From positions 7,564,001 through 7,628,000 of the forward strand of contig NZ_JADBEM010000001.1 in assembly GCF_014873875.1 (NCBI RefSeq): a DNA stretch of 64,000 bases, read 5' to 3'. The position numbers and the translations under genes are program-made. This document shows, one piece after another, positions 26,590-34,664 of the stretch. The DNA comes from Actinopolymorpha pittospori. GTDB taxonomy: Bacteria; Actinomycetota; Actinomycetes; Propionibacteriales; Actinopolymorphaceae. The first letter of the stretch is position 1. Each line of letters begins with the position of its first letter. Below the pieces are notes generated by a model. It was not told where the DNA came from. It did not search any database and worked only from the letters and a program-made list of their open reading frames with translations.

Positions 26590-27123
26590 TCACAGCCGCG
26601 CCTGGTGCGACGGGAGTCGGACGTGCCGGCCGGCGACCCGCATCAACTGCAGGAGCAGGTAACCGTCCCGGCGCTGGACGTAACCACCCGTGACCGCCTC
26701 GCCCACGAGGTCGGTCGTGTCACGCGTCGGGATGCCCGCGTGGCGCGCGAAACGCAGCGCCTCGCGGTCGTCGCTGAGCCAGAGCGACCCCTCGAACTCC
26801 GGCCAGCGCTGGATGACGTGGCAGGTCTGTGCCTCGCCGAGGTGTCGGAGGGGTTCGTCCGCCCGGCCGCCGAAGACCGCCCGGCGCACGCGTTCGATCT
26901 GCTCGACATCGTGCGGCTCGCTCACCTCGATCGGCTCGCCGAGCCATCCCTCCAGCGGGATCCGCGCGAGTGCGGGCAGGACGCGGGCCGACCGGTGTGC
27001 CTCGAAGGCGATCGCCTCGACCCAGCGCCCGCGTCCCTCGAGGACCTTCTCCAGCAGCGGAAGGGCGTCGACGGAGGCGAAGTTGCACAGGACCGTGTTG
27101 TCGGGGAAGAGGTAGATCGTCAC
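26590..27123 (-). CDS. PIN-like domain protein, probable partner of the XRE-ImmA/IrrE gene
   Basis: 177 aa, GTG start overlapping the upstream stop (GTGA). The opening (YLFPDNTVLCNFASVDALPLL type) has the Asp8-Asn pattern of PIN nucleases. A second acidic cluster (LSDDREALRFARHAGI) sits where PIN proteins carry their central Asp residues, followed by PTRDTTDLV. PIN domains are Mg-dependent RNases and often toxins. Here the upstream gene encodes an HTH plus metallopeptidase, an arrangement predicted for type II toxin-antitoxin-like modules. Catalytic activity and toxicity are inference. Confidence 0.7.
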   Translation of the reverse strand: MTIYLFPDNTVLCNFASVDALPLLEKVLEGRGRWVEAIAFEAHRSARVLPALARIPLEGWLGEPIEVSEPHDVEQIERVRRAVFGGRADEPLRHLGEAQTCHVIQRWPEFEGSLWLSDDREALRFARHAGIPTRDTTDLVGEAVTGGYVQRRDGYLLLQLMRVAGRHVRLPSHQARL

Positions 27124-28262
27124 GGCGCGAACTCGGGCTCGTCGCCTCCCGCGGCGGGTTCGGCGGAGGCGTCCAGAGCCCGTCGCAGGGACTCGACGTC
27201 CAGCCCGACCAGGTTGGCGAAGGGGCGCAGCGTGGACCTGCCCTCGACGTAGGCGGTGAAGGTGTCTCGCACCAGGGCACTCGGCAGGCGGGACTGACGG
27301 CTGGACTCGATCCATTCGGCGAACCGTCCGGTGGCGCCGGTGCGGGCCGCGCACGCGGCCGTGGTCAACTCGCGGAACTTCTCTCGTTGCTCGGCGGAGA
27401 TCAGCCCGAGGCCGTCCAACCGGTAGGCGAGCGTGCTGGGCGACACCATGAAGCGCAGCACCAGGGCGGCGAACGCGTCGACGGTGAGGGATCGACCTTC
27501 GGAACCGACGGCTTCGCGCAGGTCGTCGGCCGGTAACAGGAACGCGGCGGCGAAGGCGTTGGCCCTCGTCTCCGACGGTTGGCGGCGGCGGTCGGGATCC
27601 ATGACGTCCTCGTCCATGTGCAGGCCCTGGTCGTCGGCGGCGAGCAGGTGGCCGAGCTCGTGGGCGATGGTGAATCGCTGCCGGGTGGGGTATTCGGTGC
27701 TCCCCACGAGGATGAGGTGGGCGTGTTCGTCGCTCCAGGCCAGGCCGTCGCACCCGTCGGGCATCTCGACCACGGCGAGATCCACTCCGAAGTGTTCCTC
27801 GACGACGGGAGCGAGGTCGTGCGCCAGCGGATCGCCGCCCGCCTCGCGGAGCCCGGCCACCGCGGCCTCGGCGAGACGTATCCCCTGCTCGACGAGGGAG
27901 CCGTCGGTGGGCACCACCGGGGCCGGGCGGGGAGGCCGGGGATAGCCGAGGAACGCGAGGTCGGCGCGGGCCTGCGCGAACCGGGTCGCCTCTCGGACGG
28001 CGACCTCGACGGCGCTGGGCTCGGCGCCGAGGGCACGGGCGGCCACGGCCGGCGCCCCTTCCACGCCGAGGAGCCAGTCGACACTGACCCCTCCGAGCTC
28101 GGCGATCCGGGCGAGGTCGAGGGAGGTGAAACGACGGACGCCCTTCAGCGACTTGGAGATCTTCGACGCGTCCAGCCCGGCCTTGGCAGCGAAGTCCGCC
28201 TGCGTCAGCCCACTGGACTCGATCAGCGCCCGCACCCGGGCGGCGGTCACGTCTTCGGCCAT
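27120..28262 (-). CDS. XRE family HTH protein with ImmA/IrrE metallopeptidase domain
   Basis: 380 aa. The XRE helix-turn-helix spans about residues 5-65 (LTQADFAAKAGLDASKISKSL). The DUF955/COG2856 peptidase domain spans about 145-270, with HELGH at 201-205 and a third ligand Glu231 in ETRANAFAAAFLLP. Relatives (ImmA, IrrE/PprI) cut a repressor in response to stress. The ATG at 28262 is chosen because a -10 (TAGCGT) ends 7 nt before it, so the mRNA is probably leaderless. Two palindromes cover the promoter, suggesting autoregulation. Coupled to the PIN-like gene by a 4-nt overlap. Confidence 0.9.
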   Translation of the reverse strand: MAEDVTAARVRALIESSGLTQADFAAKAGLDASKISKSLKGVRRFTSLDLARIAELGGVSVDWLLGVEGAPAVAARALGAEPSAVEVAVREATRFAQARADLAFLGYPRPPRPAPVVPTDGSLVEQGIRLAEAAVAGLREAGGDPLAHDLAPVVEEHFGVDLAVVEMPDGCDGLAWSDEHAHLILVGSTEYPTRQRFTIAHELGHLLAADDQGLHMDEDVMDPDRRRQPSETRANAFAAAFLLPADDLREAVGSEGRSLTVDAFAALVLRFMVSPSTLAYRLDGLGLISAEQREKFRELTTAACAARTGATGRFAEWIESSRQSRLPSALVRDTFTAYVEGRSTLRPFANLVGLDVESLRRALDASAEPAAGGDEPEFAP

Positions 28263-28298
28263 GAGCTCGACGCTACGTCGAGGTTGCGAAAATCGCAA
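28263..28298 (-). promoter_or_regulatory. Leaderless promoter with two adjacent palindromes (XRE-ImmA gene)
   Basis: Leftward -35 TTGCGA (28298-28293), 17-bp spacer and -10 TAGCGT (28275-28270), then 7 nt to the ATG. One palindrome, TTGCGA-AAA-TCGCAA (28284-28298), covers the -35. The second, CTCGACG-CTA-CGTCGAG (28266-28282), covers the -10. Binding of the HTH protein here would block its own transcription. Confidence 0.65.
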
Positions 28299-28441
28299 GC
28301 ACCGGGACTGTCGCGGTCCGGTGACGTTTGCCGCGGACGCGGAGCATTCGGGACAGCGACGGCCATCGTGTCCTATGACTCCCCAGCCGCGGCCGGGCTG
28401 GCAAGATCGAGGCTCCAACGGCACGGCTGAGAGGGCTCGCG

Positions 28442-28813
28442 GTGAAGTACTTGATGCTGATCTACGGCAACGAGCAGGTATGGAACAGCGTCGACGCCGA
28501 GGAGTTCGCGAAGCTGGTCGGTGAGGTGGACGCGTTCAACGCGGCTCTGCGGGACTCCGGTGAGTTCGTCGACGCTCAGGGGCTGGTGTCGCGCCCACGG
28601 TCGGTGCGCTCCGTCGAGAACGCGCCGGTGGTCACCGACGGCCCGTACCTCGAGGCCAAGGAGTACGTCGGCTCCTACTTCGTGGTCGACGTCGAGACCG
28701 AACAGCGCGCGCTGGAGATCGCGCGGTCCTATCCGGCGCTGCGTTACAGCCGGGGCATCGGCGGCGGGATCGAGGTGTGGCCGTTGATGGACCACGGCGG
28801 CGGCGACCTTTGA
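28442..28813 (+). CDS. YCII-related (DGPF) domain protein
   Basis: 123 aa, GTG start, compact alpha/beta protein with the family opening MKYLMLIYG and the signature VVTDGPYLEAKEYVGSYFVVDV. DGPF proteins are the standard genomic partner, and often the target gene, of ECF42 sigma factors. The downstream sigma gene overlaps its stop (TTGA), which supports this. Biochemical function is unknown; enzymatic proposals for YCII proteins remain tentative. Confidence 0.9.
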   Translation: MKYLMLIYGNEQVWNSVDAEEFAKLVGEVDAFNAALRDSGEFVDAQGLVSRPRSVRSVENAPVVTDGPYLEAKEYVGSYFVVDVETEQRALEIARSYPALRYSRGIGGGIEVWPLMDHGGGDL

Positions 28814-30042
28814 CCGTCGGCGAGGTCGAGGACCAGCTGCGCACCTTCGCGCCGCGGGTGCTGGGCATCCTGGTGCGACGTCACGGCGACTTCGCCCGCT
28901 GCGAGGACGCCGTCCAGGAGGCGCTGATCGATGCCGTGTACACGTGGTCGGACAGCGGCGTCCCGGAGCATCCGCTGGGGTGGCTCACCACGGTCGCCGC
29001 ACGTCGCTACGTGGACCAGGTGCGCTCCGACGCCGCGCGGGAACGCCGGGAGCAGGCGCTGTTCGACGCCGTACCGCGCGACGAACTGCTCGCCGCGCCG
29101 CCGGACCTCGAACCGGGGCGCGACGACGTACTGGAACTGCTGTTCCTGTGTTGCCACCCCGCGCTGACGCCGTCTTCGCAGATGGCGCTCACGCTGCGGG
29201 CGGTCGCCGGTCTGACCACCACCGAGATCGCCGCGGCGTTCCTGGTGCCGGACAAGACGATGGGCCAGCGGATCTCCCGCGCCAAGCAACGGCTGCGGGA
29301 GGCGGGTGCCCGGTTCGAACTTCCGCCCGAGCCGGAACGCGGGCCTCGCCTGCGGGTCGTGCTGCACGTGCTGTACCTCCTCTTCAACGAGGGCTACAGC
29401 GCCAGCGCGGGACCGCGGCTGCGCCGCCCTGACCTCACCGCGCAGGCGGTCCAGCTGACCCGCCAACTGCACCTCCGGCTACCCGACTCCGGTGAGACCA
29501 CCGGGCTGCTGGCGTTGATGCTGCTCACCGAGGCGCGCAGCGCTGCCCGCACCGGACCCGACGGCATCCTCGTGCCGTTGGCCGAGCAGGACCGGTCCCG
29601 GTGGGACCAGGCGGCGATCGCGGCGGGCGTCGAGCTGGTGACCCGCAGCCTGCGGACCCGCCCCATCGGCCCCTACCAGGTCCAGGCGGCGATCGCCGCC
29701 GTACACAGCGAGGCGACCACGGTCGCCGACACCGACTGGCCCCAGATCCTGGCGCTGTACGACGTGCTGGAGCAGCTGGCGCCCAGTCCGGTCAGCGCCC
29801 TGAACCGGGCTGTCGCCCTCGGGGAGGTCCATGGACCGCACGCCGCCCTGGATGTCGTGCGAGAGCTGGAACAGGGCGTGCTGGCCGGTAACCACCGGGT
29901 GCTCGCCGTGCGCGCCCACCTGCTCGAGAAGGCTGGGGACCGCGCCGCCGCGAGCGAGGCGTTCGGCCAGGCGGCCCGCCTGGCCGGCAGTGTGCCCGAG
30001 CAGCGGTTCCTGATGCTGCGCGCCAAGCGGTGCGCCGGGTGA
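28810..30042 (+). CDS. ECF42-type RNA polymerase sigma factor with C-terminal extension
   Basis: About 410 aa. Sigma region 2 (FARCEDAVQEALIDAVYTW) spans about residues 12-75. Region 4 (LTTTEIAAAFLVPDKTMGQRISRAK) spans about 125-175. A helical extension of about 230 residues (DUF6596/TPR-like, GPYQVQAAIAAVHSEA) follows. This long tail and the DGPF neighbour define ECF42, which lacks a classical anti-sigma factor. The TTG at 28810 overlaps the upstream stop and gives the normal family start. A GTG at 28777 is a less likely alternative. Confidence 0.85.
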   Translation: MTVGEVEDQLRTFAPRVLGILVRRHGDFARCEDAVQEALIDAVYTWSDSGVPEHPLGWLTTVAARRYVDQVRSDAARERREQALFDAVPRDELLAAPPDLEPGRDDVLELLFLCCHPALTPSSQMALTLRAVAGLTTTEIAAAFLVPDKTMGQRISRAKQRLREAGARFELPPEPERGPRLRVVLHVLYLLFNEGYSASAGPRLRRPDLTAQAVQLTRQLHLRLPDSGETTGLLALMLLTEARSAARTGPDGILVPLAEQDRSRWDQAAIAAGVELVTRSLRTRPIGPYQVQAAIAAVHSEATTVADTDWPQILALYDVLEQLAPSPVSALNRAVALGEVHGPHAALDVVRELEQGVLAGNHRVLAVRAHLLEKAGDRAAASEAFGQAARLAGSVPEQRFLMLRAKRCAG

Positions 30043-30070
30043 GGTCGTAAGCGCAAGAAAAATCCTGTCG

Positions 30071-30099
30071 TGTCGAGGTAGAAATCTCGTCCTCGGTTC
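30071..30099 (+). promoter_or_regulatory. Possible ECF42 target promoter
   Basis: TGTCGA at 30071-30076 equals the -35 signature I recall for ECF42 sigma factors, 80 nt upstream of the DHFR-like gene. The -10 element (CGA/TC type) is not clear; CGTC at 30088 and CGGTTC at 30094 are candidates. A related TCGTGTC stands upstream of the DGPF gene near 28367. Confidence 0.3.
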
Positions 30100-30155
30100 C
30101 GATCCCCTCCTGAGCGAGCCCGCCGGGCATCGCCGGGAGGAAGGAACACAGCACG

Positions 30156-30839
30156 ATGACCAAGGTGACCGCGCAGATGTCGGTGTCCCTCGACGGCTTC
30201 TACGCCGGGCCGCGGCACGACGGTGACGGGGACTGGTTGCAGTCCGCGGAGTCCGCCAAGTTCTTCCGCGTCACCCGCTGGGTGATCAACGCGATGGCGT
30301 GGCGCGAGCGGCAGGGCTTCGCCGGCGGAGAGCAGGACGTCAACTCCGACATCATGGCCGAGACGTTCGAGGCCGCCGGAGCGTATGTGATGGGGCGGCG
30401 CATGGCCGACGGCGGTGAGGTGCCGTGGGGCGACGAACCGCCGTTCCGCGCCCCGGTGTTCGTCGTGACCCACCGGCCACGGCCGATCCTGGCGCGCCAG
30501 GGAGGAACGAGCTTCACCTATGTCACCGACGGCATCCACAGTGCCGTGGAGCAGGCGAAGGCCGCGGCCGGGGGCAAGAACGTCGCCGTCGCTGGTGGCG
30601 GCACCCTGCTGCGACAGGTGCTCGCCGCGGGTCTGCTCGACGAACTGGAACTACACATCGTGCCGGTTGTGCTCGGGACCGGGATGCGGCTCCTCGACGC
30701 CGACCTCGGCCTCGGCGACAAGGAGGGGATCGAACTGATCCCGACCCGGGTGGTCCACACCCCCGACGTCACGCACGTCCGCTACAGCGTCGACGGTCGC
30801 GCCCCGCTGCTGCTGGACGATCGCGGCAGCGGCGCGTGA
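30156..30839 (+). CDS. Dihydrofolate reductase / RibD C-terminal family protein
   Basis: 227 aa, NADPH-type reductase fold. The opening VTAQMSVSLDGFYAGP, the GRRMADGGEVPWG motif and GGGTLLRQVLAAGLLDELELHIVP are typical of the DHFR-like branch named RibD_C. Clear Shine-Dalgarno (GGGAGGAAGGAA) upstream. Same direction as the DGPF and sigma genes, so a member or target of that regulatory unit. Substrate unknown. Confidence 0.87.
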   Translation: MTKVTAQMSVSLDGFYAGPRHDGDGDWLQSAESAKFFRVTRWVINAMAWRERQGFAGGEQDVNSDIMAETFEAAGAYVMGRRMADGGEVPWGDEPPFRAPVFVVTHRPRPILARQGGTSFTYVTDGIHSAVEQAKAAAGGKNVAVAGGGTLLRQVLAAGLLDELELHIVPVVLGTGMRLLDADLGLGDKEGIELIPTRVVHTPDVTHVRYSVDGRAPLLLDDRGSGA

Positions 30840-30856
30840 CGTCGCGCGCACCGGCG

Positions 30857-31348
30857 TCAACGCGGGTCGGAGCGCTGGGTCACCGGCGGTTGGGCGGACC
30901 AGGGGAACTCGATCCAACGGTCCGTCCGGCGCCAGACGAACTCGCATCGGACGGTGCTCCTCGCCTTCTCGTAGAGCACCGCGCACCGGACGTCGGCGAC
31001 CTGACCGGCACAGAAGTCCCGGATCAGCTTCAGGGTCGCACCGGTGTCGGCGACGTCGTCGGCGACCAGGACCCGCGCGCCCGACAGGTCGACCATGTTC
31101 GGCACCGGCGGCAGCATGACCGGCAGGGGCAGGCGTTCGTCGACGCCGGTGTAGTAGACGACGTTCGCCAGGTGGAGGTTCTTCACGTCCAGCGCGTAGC
31201 CGAGGGCCCCGGCCGTGAAGAGCCCGCCGCGCGCGATCGCCAGGATGATGTCCGGCCGGTATCCGCTGGCCGCGACCTGTCCGGCGAGCTCACGCGACGC
31301 GACCCCGAACGTCTGCCAGGTCAGCACTTCGCGATCCGGAGCGGTCAC
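30857..31348 (-). CDS. Phosphoribosyltransferase family protein
   Basis: 163 aa, GTG start. The PRPP-binding signature VLVADDVADTGATL lies near residue 95, with the upstream loop ILAIARGGLFTAG. The layout fits COG2236-type hypoxanthine/xanthine phosphoribosyltransferases used in purine salvage. Converges on the DHFR-like gene with 17 nt between stops. Confidence 0.85.
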   Translation of the reverse strand: MTAPDREVLTWQTFGVASRELAGQVAASGYRPDIILAIARGGLFTAGALGYALDVKNLHLANVVYYTGVDERLPLPVMLPPVPNMVDLSGARVLVADDVADTGATLKLIRDFCAGQVADVRCAVLYEKARSTVRCEFVWRRTDRWIEFPWSAQPPVTQRSDPR

Positions 31349-31458
31349 GGGCGGCCTCCGCGGGTGCCGTGCCCCATGGGCGGGACGAACTGAGAGATCC
31401 CGCTCAGCCTAGGGCGTTTCCACGGATCGTGGTCGAGTGGTGAGCGGGTCGTCCGTCC

Positions 31459-31503
31459 ACCGGAGGGGGTCACCGACCAGCTTGGTCGGTGACCCCCTCC
31501 GGT
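31459..31503. terminator. Perfect 21-bp stem, 3-nt loop
   Basis: Two 21-base arms starting ACCGGAGGGGGTCACC flank a GCT loop. The hairpin lies 64 nt downstream of the leftward DUF5666-like gene and upstream of the phosphoribosyltransferase gene. No U-tract. This is the strongest hairpin in the window and very likely a terminator. Confidence 0.8.
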
Positions 31504-31567
31504 CTCCTGTCATTTCGCACCACCCCGACCGCGGAGGCTGTGAGCGGTCGGAGTCTCGGGGGTGGGC

Positions 31568-32227
31568 TCAGCGCCCACCGTTCTCCTGGCCGGCGCCGGG
31601 CTCGCGGCCGGGCTTGACGTGGCCGGGCTTGACGTGGCCGGGCCGCAGGTCCTTCCACGCGGCCTTCTGCCGGGAGACGTCCACCACCCGCACGGCGGTC
31701 GCCTTGTCCCCGCTCACGGTCGCGACCACCGCCACCGTGGAGCCTTCCTTGATCGAGCCGACGCCCGCACGGCCGCCGGCGACCATCGTCGTGTCGTCGA
31801 TGGCGTAGGCCCGGTGGTAGCCGTCCTCGCTCCGCACCGTCACGGCGCTCGAACTGATCGACTCGACCGTGCCGCGCTGGCTCGCCACCGTCTGGTAGCC
31901 GCCGCCCTTCTTCGGTACGACGAACTCCCCGTGCAGAGCCCCGCCGGCAAGGCCGAGCCGGGCCGGACCACCCGGATGGCCAGGGCGGACACCCGCCCGC
32001 TTCTCCTTCGGCATGGCCTTGTCCTTCGGCATGGCCTTGTCCGTTGGCTTGCCTGTCGGCTCCGCCGTCGGCGTCGGGGCGGCCCCCGTTACCGCGGCGC
32101 CGTCCCCCTTCGAGAACTGGCTGTCGGCCAGGGCGATCCCCCCGACCGCCAGCGCCGAGACCGTCGCTGCGGCGGCCGCGACACCGACCACCGTCGTCCG
32201 TCCGACACCTCGCCCACCTGGGCGCAT
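31568..32227 (-). CDS. Secreted or membrane-anchored DUF5666-like protein with tandem repeats
   Basis: 219 aa. Residues 1-35 are a basic N-terminus plus a hydrophobic Ala/Val segment ending IALADS, a signal peptide or anchor. A Pro/Thr/Lys linker contains a doubled DKAMPK unit. The C-terminal domain (about 105-185, GTVESISSSAVTVRSEDGYHRAYAIDDTT) has the small beta-barrel pattern of DUF5666 proteins. The tail has a doubled GHVKP unit. The ATG at 32227 follows GGGAG by 7 nt. Function unknown. Confidence 0.7.
   Translation of the reverse strand: MRPGGRGVGRTTVVGVAAAAATVSALAVGGIALADSQFSKGDGAAVTGAAPTPTAEPTGKPTDKAMPKDKAMPKEKRAGVRPGHPGGPARLGLAGGALHGEFVVPKKGGGYQTVASQRGTVESISSSAVTVRSEDGYHRAYAIDDTTMVAGGRAGVGSIKEGSTVAVVATVSGDKATAVRVVDVSRQKAAWKDLRPGHVKPGHVKPGREPGAGQENGGR
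31611..31640. repeat. Two 15-bp in-frame tandem copies
   Basis: GGCTTGACGTGGCCG occurs twice without a gap and encodes a doubled Pro-Gly-His-Val-Lys near the C-terminus of the DUF5666-like protein. Confidence 0.9.
32005..32040. repeat. Two 18-bp in-frame tandem copies
   Basis: CCTTCGGCATGGCCTTGT occurs twice without a gap and encodes the doubled six-residue unit (Asp-Lys-Ala-Met-Pro-Lys) in the linker of the same protein. Confidence 0.9.
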
Positions 32228-32446
32228 GGCGTTCTCCCTTCTGCCGTCCTCGGACGGCCTCTCGCGTCGTCCCCCGAGCCTCTTCGGCACGTGCCGGGAA
32301 AGCACCCGCTGGCGGCCTACTCTCAGACAACTTCCTGGGAATCGCCTGAACGGAGCCTGGGACTTCGCTGGGAAGGCAGACTGTGACGACTGCTCGGACG
32401 TCGAACGCACCCGCCGGGTCCGGCGCCACCCCGGATCGATCGCAGT

Positions 32447-32477
32447 TTGACCTCAACATTGCTTGAGGTTCTACGTT
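32447..32477 (+). promoter_or_regulatory. MerR/SoxR-type promoter of the ABC exporter gene
   Basis: The -35 TTGACC (32447-32452) and -10 TACGTT (32472-32477) are separated by 19 bp. That is the long spacer typical of MerR-family-activated promoters. The palindrome CCTCAA-N6-TTGAGG (32451-32468) fills the spacer and has the arms and length of a SoxR box. It lies in the 353-bp gap between the leftward DUF5666-like gene and the rightward ABC gene. I see no other gene in that gap. No merR/soxR gene is present in the window. Confidence 0.75.
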
Positions 32478-32580
32478 CGTCCCCAGGACGTTCGGGACGC
32501 TTCCCCGATCACCCTCCCCTAGTCCCTCTGCCCGACCTCGACCTCGACCCGACCTCGACGCTCCCGATTGGAAGAGTCAC

Positions 32581-34488
32581 ATGAGCATGGAGACCACCGC
32601 GTGGAACTCGCTGTACCACGCGATGAACGCCGAGGAGGAGCGCAGGCCGTTCTCCCGGGCGACCCTGCGGCGCATCGCGGGTTTCGCACGCCCGCATCGC
32701 GCCCTGCTGCTCAGGTTCCTGCTGCTCAGTGTCGTGACGGCGGTCCTCGCCGTGGCGACACCCGTTCTCGCCGGCCGGGTGGTGGACGCCATCGTGAGCC
32801 GCGACGATCTGCACGTCGTGGTCTGGCTCGCGGTCCTGATCGCGGCCATCGCAGTGGCTGAGACTGCTATCGGCGTCTGGAACCGGTGGCTGTCCGCACG
32901 CATCGGCGAAGGCCTCATCCTCGATCTGCGCACCGCGGTGTTCGACCACGTCCAGCGGATGCCGATCGCCTTCTTCACACGCACTCGGACCGGCGCCCTG
33001 GTGAGTCGCCTGAACAACGACGTCCTGGGCGCCCAACGGGCGTTCAGCGACACGCTCTCAGGCGTCGTCAGCAACCTCGTCATGCTGGTCCTGACGCTGG
33101 TCGTCATGATCCAGCTGTCCTGGCAGGTCACCGTGCTGGCGTTGGTCCTGCTGCCGATGTTCGTCCTGCCGGCGCGCCGGATGGGCAGCCGGCTGGCCCG
33201 GATGGAACGCGAGGCCGCCAACCACAACGCCGCCATGAGCACGCAGATGACCGAGCGGTTCTCCGCTCCCGGCGCGACGTTGGTCAAGCTGTTCGGGCGT
33301 CCCGCGCACGAGTCGGCGGAGTTCGCCCTCCGGGCCCGCCGGGTCCGAGACATCGGAGTCCGTGCGGCGATGGTGCAGTGGATCTTCATCGCCGCGCTGA
33401 CCCTCGTCTCCGCGCTCGCCCTCTCCCTCGTCTACGGCCTCGGCGGCTTCTACGCCCTCGCCGGGCAGCTGGACCCGGGTGACGTCGTGGCGCTCGCCCT
33501 GCTCCTGACCCGCCTGTATGCGCCGCTCACCGCCCTCGCCAGCGCGCGGGTGGAGGTGATGAGCGCGCTGGTCAGCTTCGAGCGGGTCTTCGAGGTGCTC
33601 GACCTGCAGCCCCTGATCGCGGAGAAGGCGACGGCCACCGTCGTGCCGGCCGGGCCGGTCGCGGTGGAGTTCGACAACGTCCACTTCGGTTACCCGGCGG
33701 CGGACAAGGTGTCCCTCGCGTCGCTGGAGGAGGTGGCCAAGCTCGACACCCGGGGCGGCGTGGAGGTCCTGCACGGGGTGTCGTTCCGCGCCGAGCCGGG
33801 CCAGATGGTGGCGCTGGTGGGATCCTCTGGTGCGGGGAAGTCGACCATCGCGCAGCTGATCCCCCGGTTGTACGACGTGGACGAGGGCGCCGTACGGCTG
33901 TCCGGTGTCGACGTGCGCGACCTGTCCTTCGACTCGATCCGGGACGCGCTCGGCATGGTGACCCAGGACGGCCACCTCTTCCACGAGACGATCCGGGCCA
34001 ACCTGACCCTGGCCCGGCCCGAGGCCGACGAGGACGACCTGTGGGAGGCGCTTCGGCGTGCCCGGCTGGACGAACTCGTGGCCTCCCTGCCGGACGGCCT
34101 GGACACCGTCGTCGGCGAGCGCGGCTACCGCCTCTCCGGTGGCGAACGCCAGCGACTGACGATCGCCCGCCTGCTGCTCGCGCAGCCCCGCGTGGTCATC
34201 CTGGACGAGGCGACCGCCCACCTGGACTCCACGTCCGAGGCGGCCGTGCAGGCCGCACTGGGGGAAGCCCTCGCGGACCGTACCGCGGTCGTCATCGCCC
34301 ACCGCCTCTCCACCGTCCGCGCCGCCGACCTGATCCTCGTGGTCGAGGACGGCAGCGTCGTCGAACGCGGGACCCACCTCGACCTGCTCGCCCTCGAGGG
34401 GCGTTACGCCGAGCTCTACCGCACCCAGTTCGACCCCGGCTCGGCCGAGGACGCGCCCCTCACGGTGCCGGGCCTGGCCGGGCGGTAG
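32581..34488 (+). CDS. ABC exporter (fused membrane and ATPase domains)
   Basis: Half-transporter, 635 aa, presumably a homodimeric multidrug or lipid exporter. Six membrane helices lie between about residues 40 and 320. The nucleotide-binding domain has Walker A GSSGAGKST near 420, Q-loop VTQDGHLF, signature LSGGERQRL, Walker B VVILDEATAHLD and H-loop IAHRLST. About 20 extra residues between the first strands of the ATPase domain (LASLEEVAKLDTRGGV) are unusual. A MerR-type promoter upstream suggests induction by a drug or redox-active compound. Confidence 0.92.
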   Translation: MSMETTAWNSLYHAMNAEEERRPFSRATLRRIAGFARPHRALLLRFLLLSVVTAVLAVATPVLAGRVVDAIVSRDDLHVVVWLAVLIAAIAVAETAIGVWNRWLSARIGEGLILDLRTAVFDHVQRMPIAFFTRTRTGALVSRLNNDVLGAQRAFSDTLSGVVSNLVMLVLTLVVMIQLSWQVTVLALVLLPMFVLPARRMGSRLARMEREAANHNAAMSTQMTERFSAPGATLVKLFGRPAHESAEFALRARRVRDIGVRAAMVQWIFIAALTLVSALALSLVYGLGGFYALAGQLDPGDVVALALLLTRLYAPLTALASARVEVMSALVSFERVFEVLDLQPLIAEKATATVVPAGPVAVEFDNVHFGYPAADKVSLASLEEVAKLDTRGGVEVLHGVSFRAEPGQMVALVGSSGAGKSTIAQLIPRLYDVDEGAVRLSGVDVRDLSFDSIRDALGMVTQDGHLFHETIRANLTLARPEADEDDLWEALRRARLDELVASLPDGLDTVVGERGYRLSGGERQRLTIARLLLAQPRVVILDEATAHLDSTSEAAVQAALGEALADRTAVVIAHRLSTVRAADLILVVEDGSVVERGTHLDLLALEGRYAELYRTQFDPGSAEDAPLTVPGLAGR

Positions 34489-34664
34489 CCGAGTCGCAGG
34501 GCCCCCGACGACCGCCTGGCCGCGGCGTCGAGGGCCGCTCGCAAGCGATGCTTGACGCCGGCGGGCCGGCCGTACCATCGCGCACCGCCCCCGCGTCGTC
34601 CGCCCCTGGCCGCACGGGTGCCAACCCACGCAGCCGCGACGGCGACGCGGGTAGTGTCGGCGAC

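Noticed and set aside
26590..28262. Phage or integrative-element module
   Set aside because: No integrase, attachment repeats or tRNA flank the PIN/XRE-ImmA pair, and its composition matches its surroundings.
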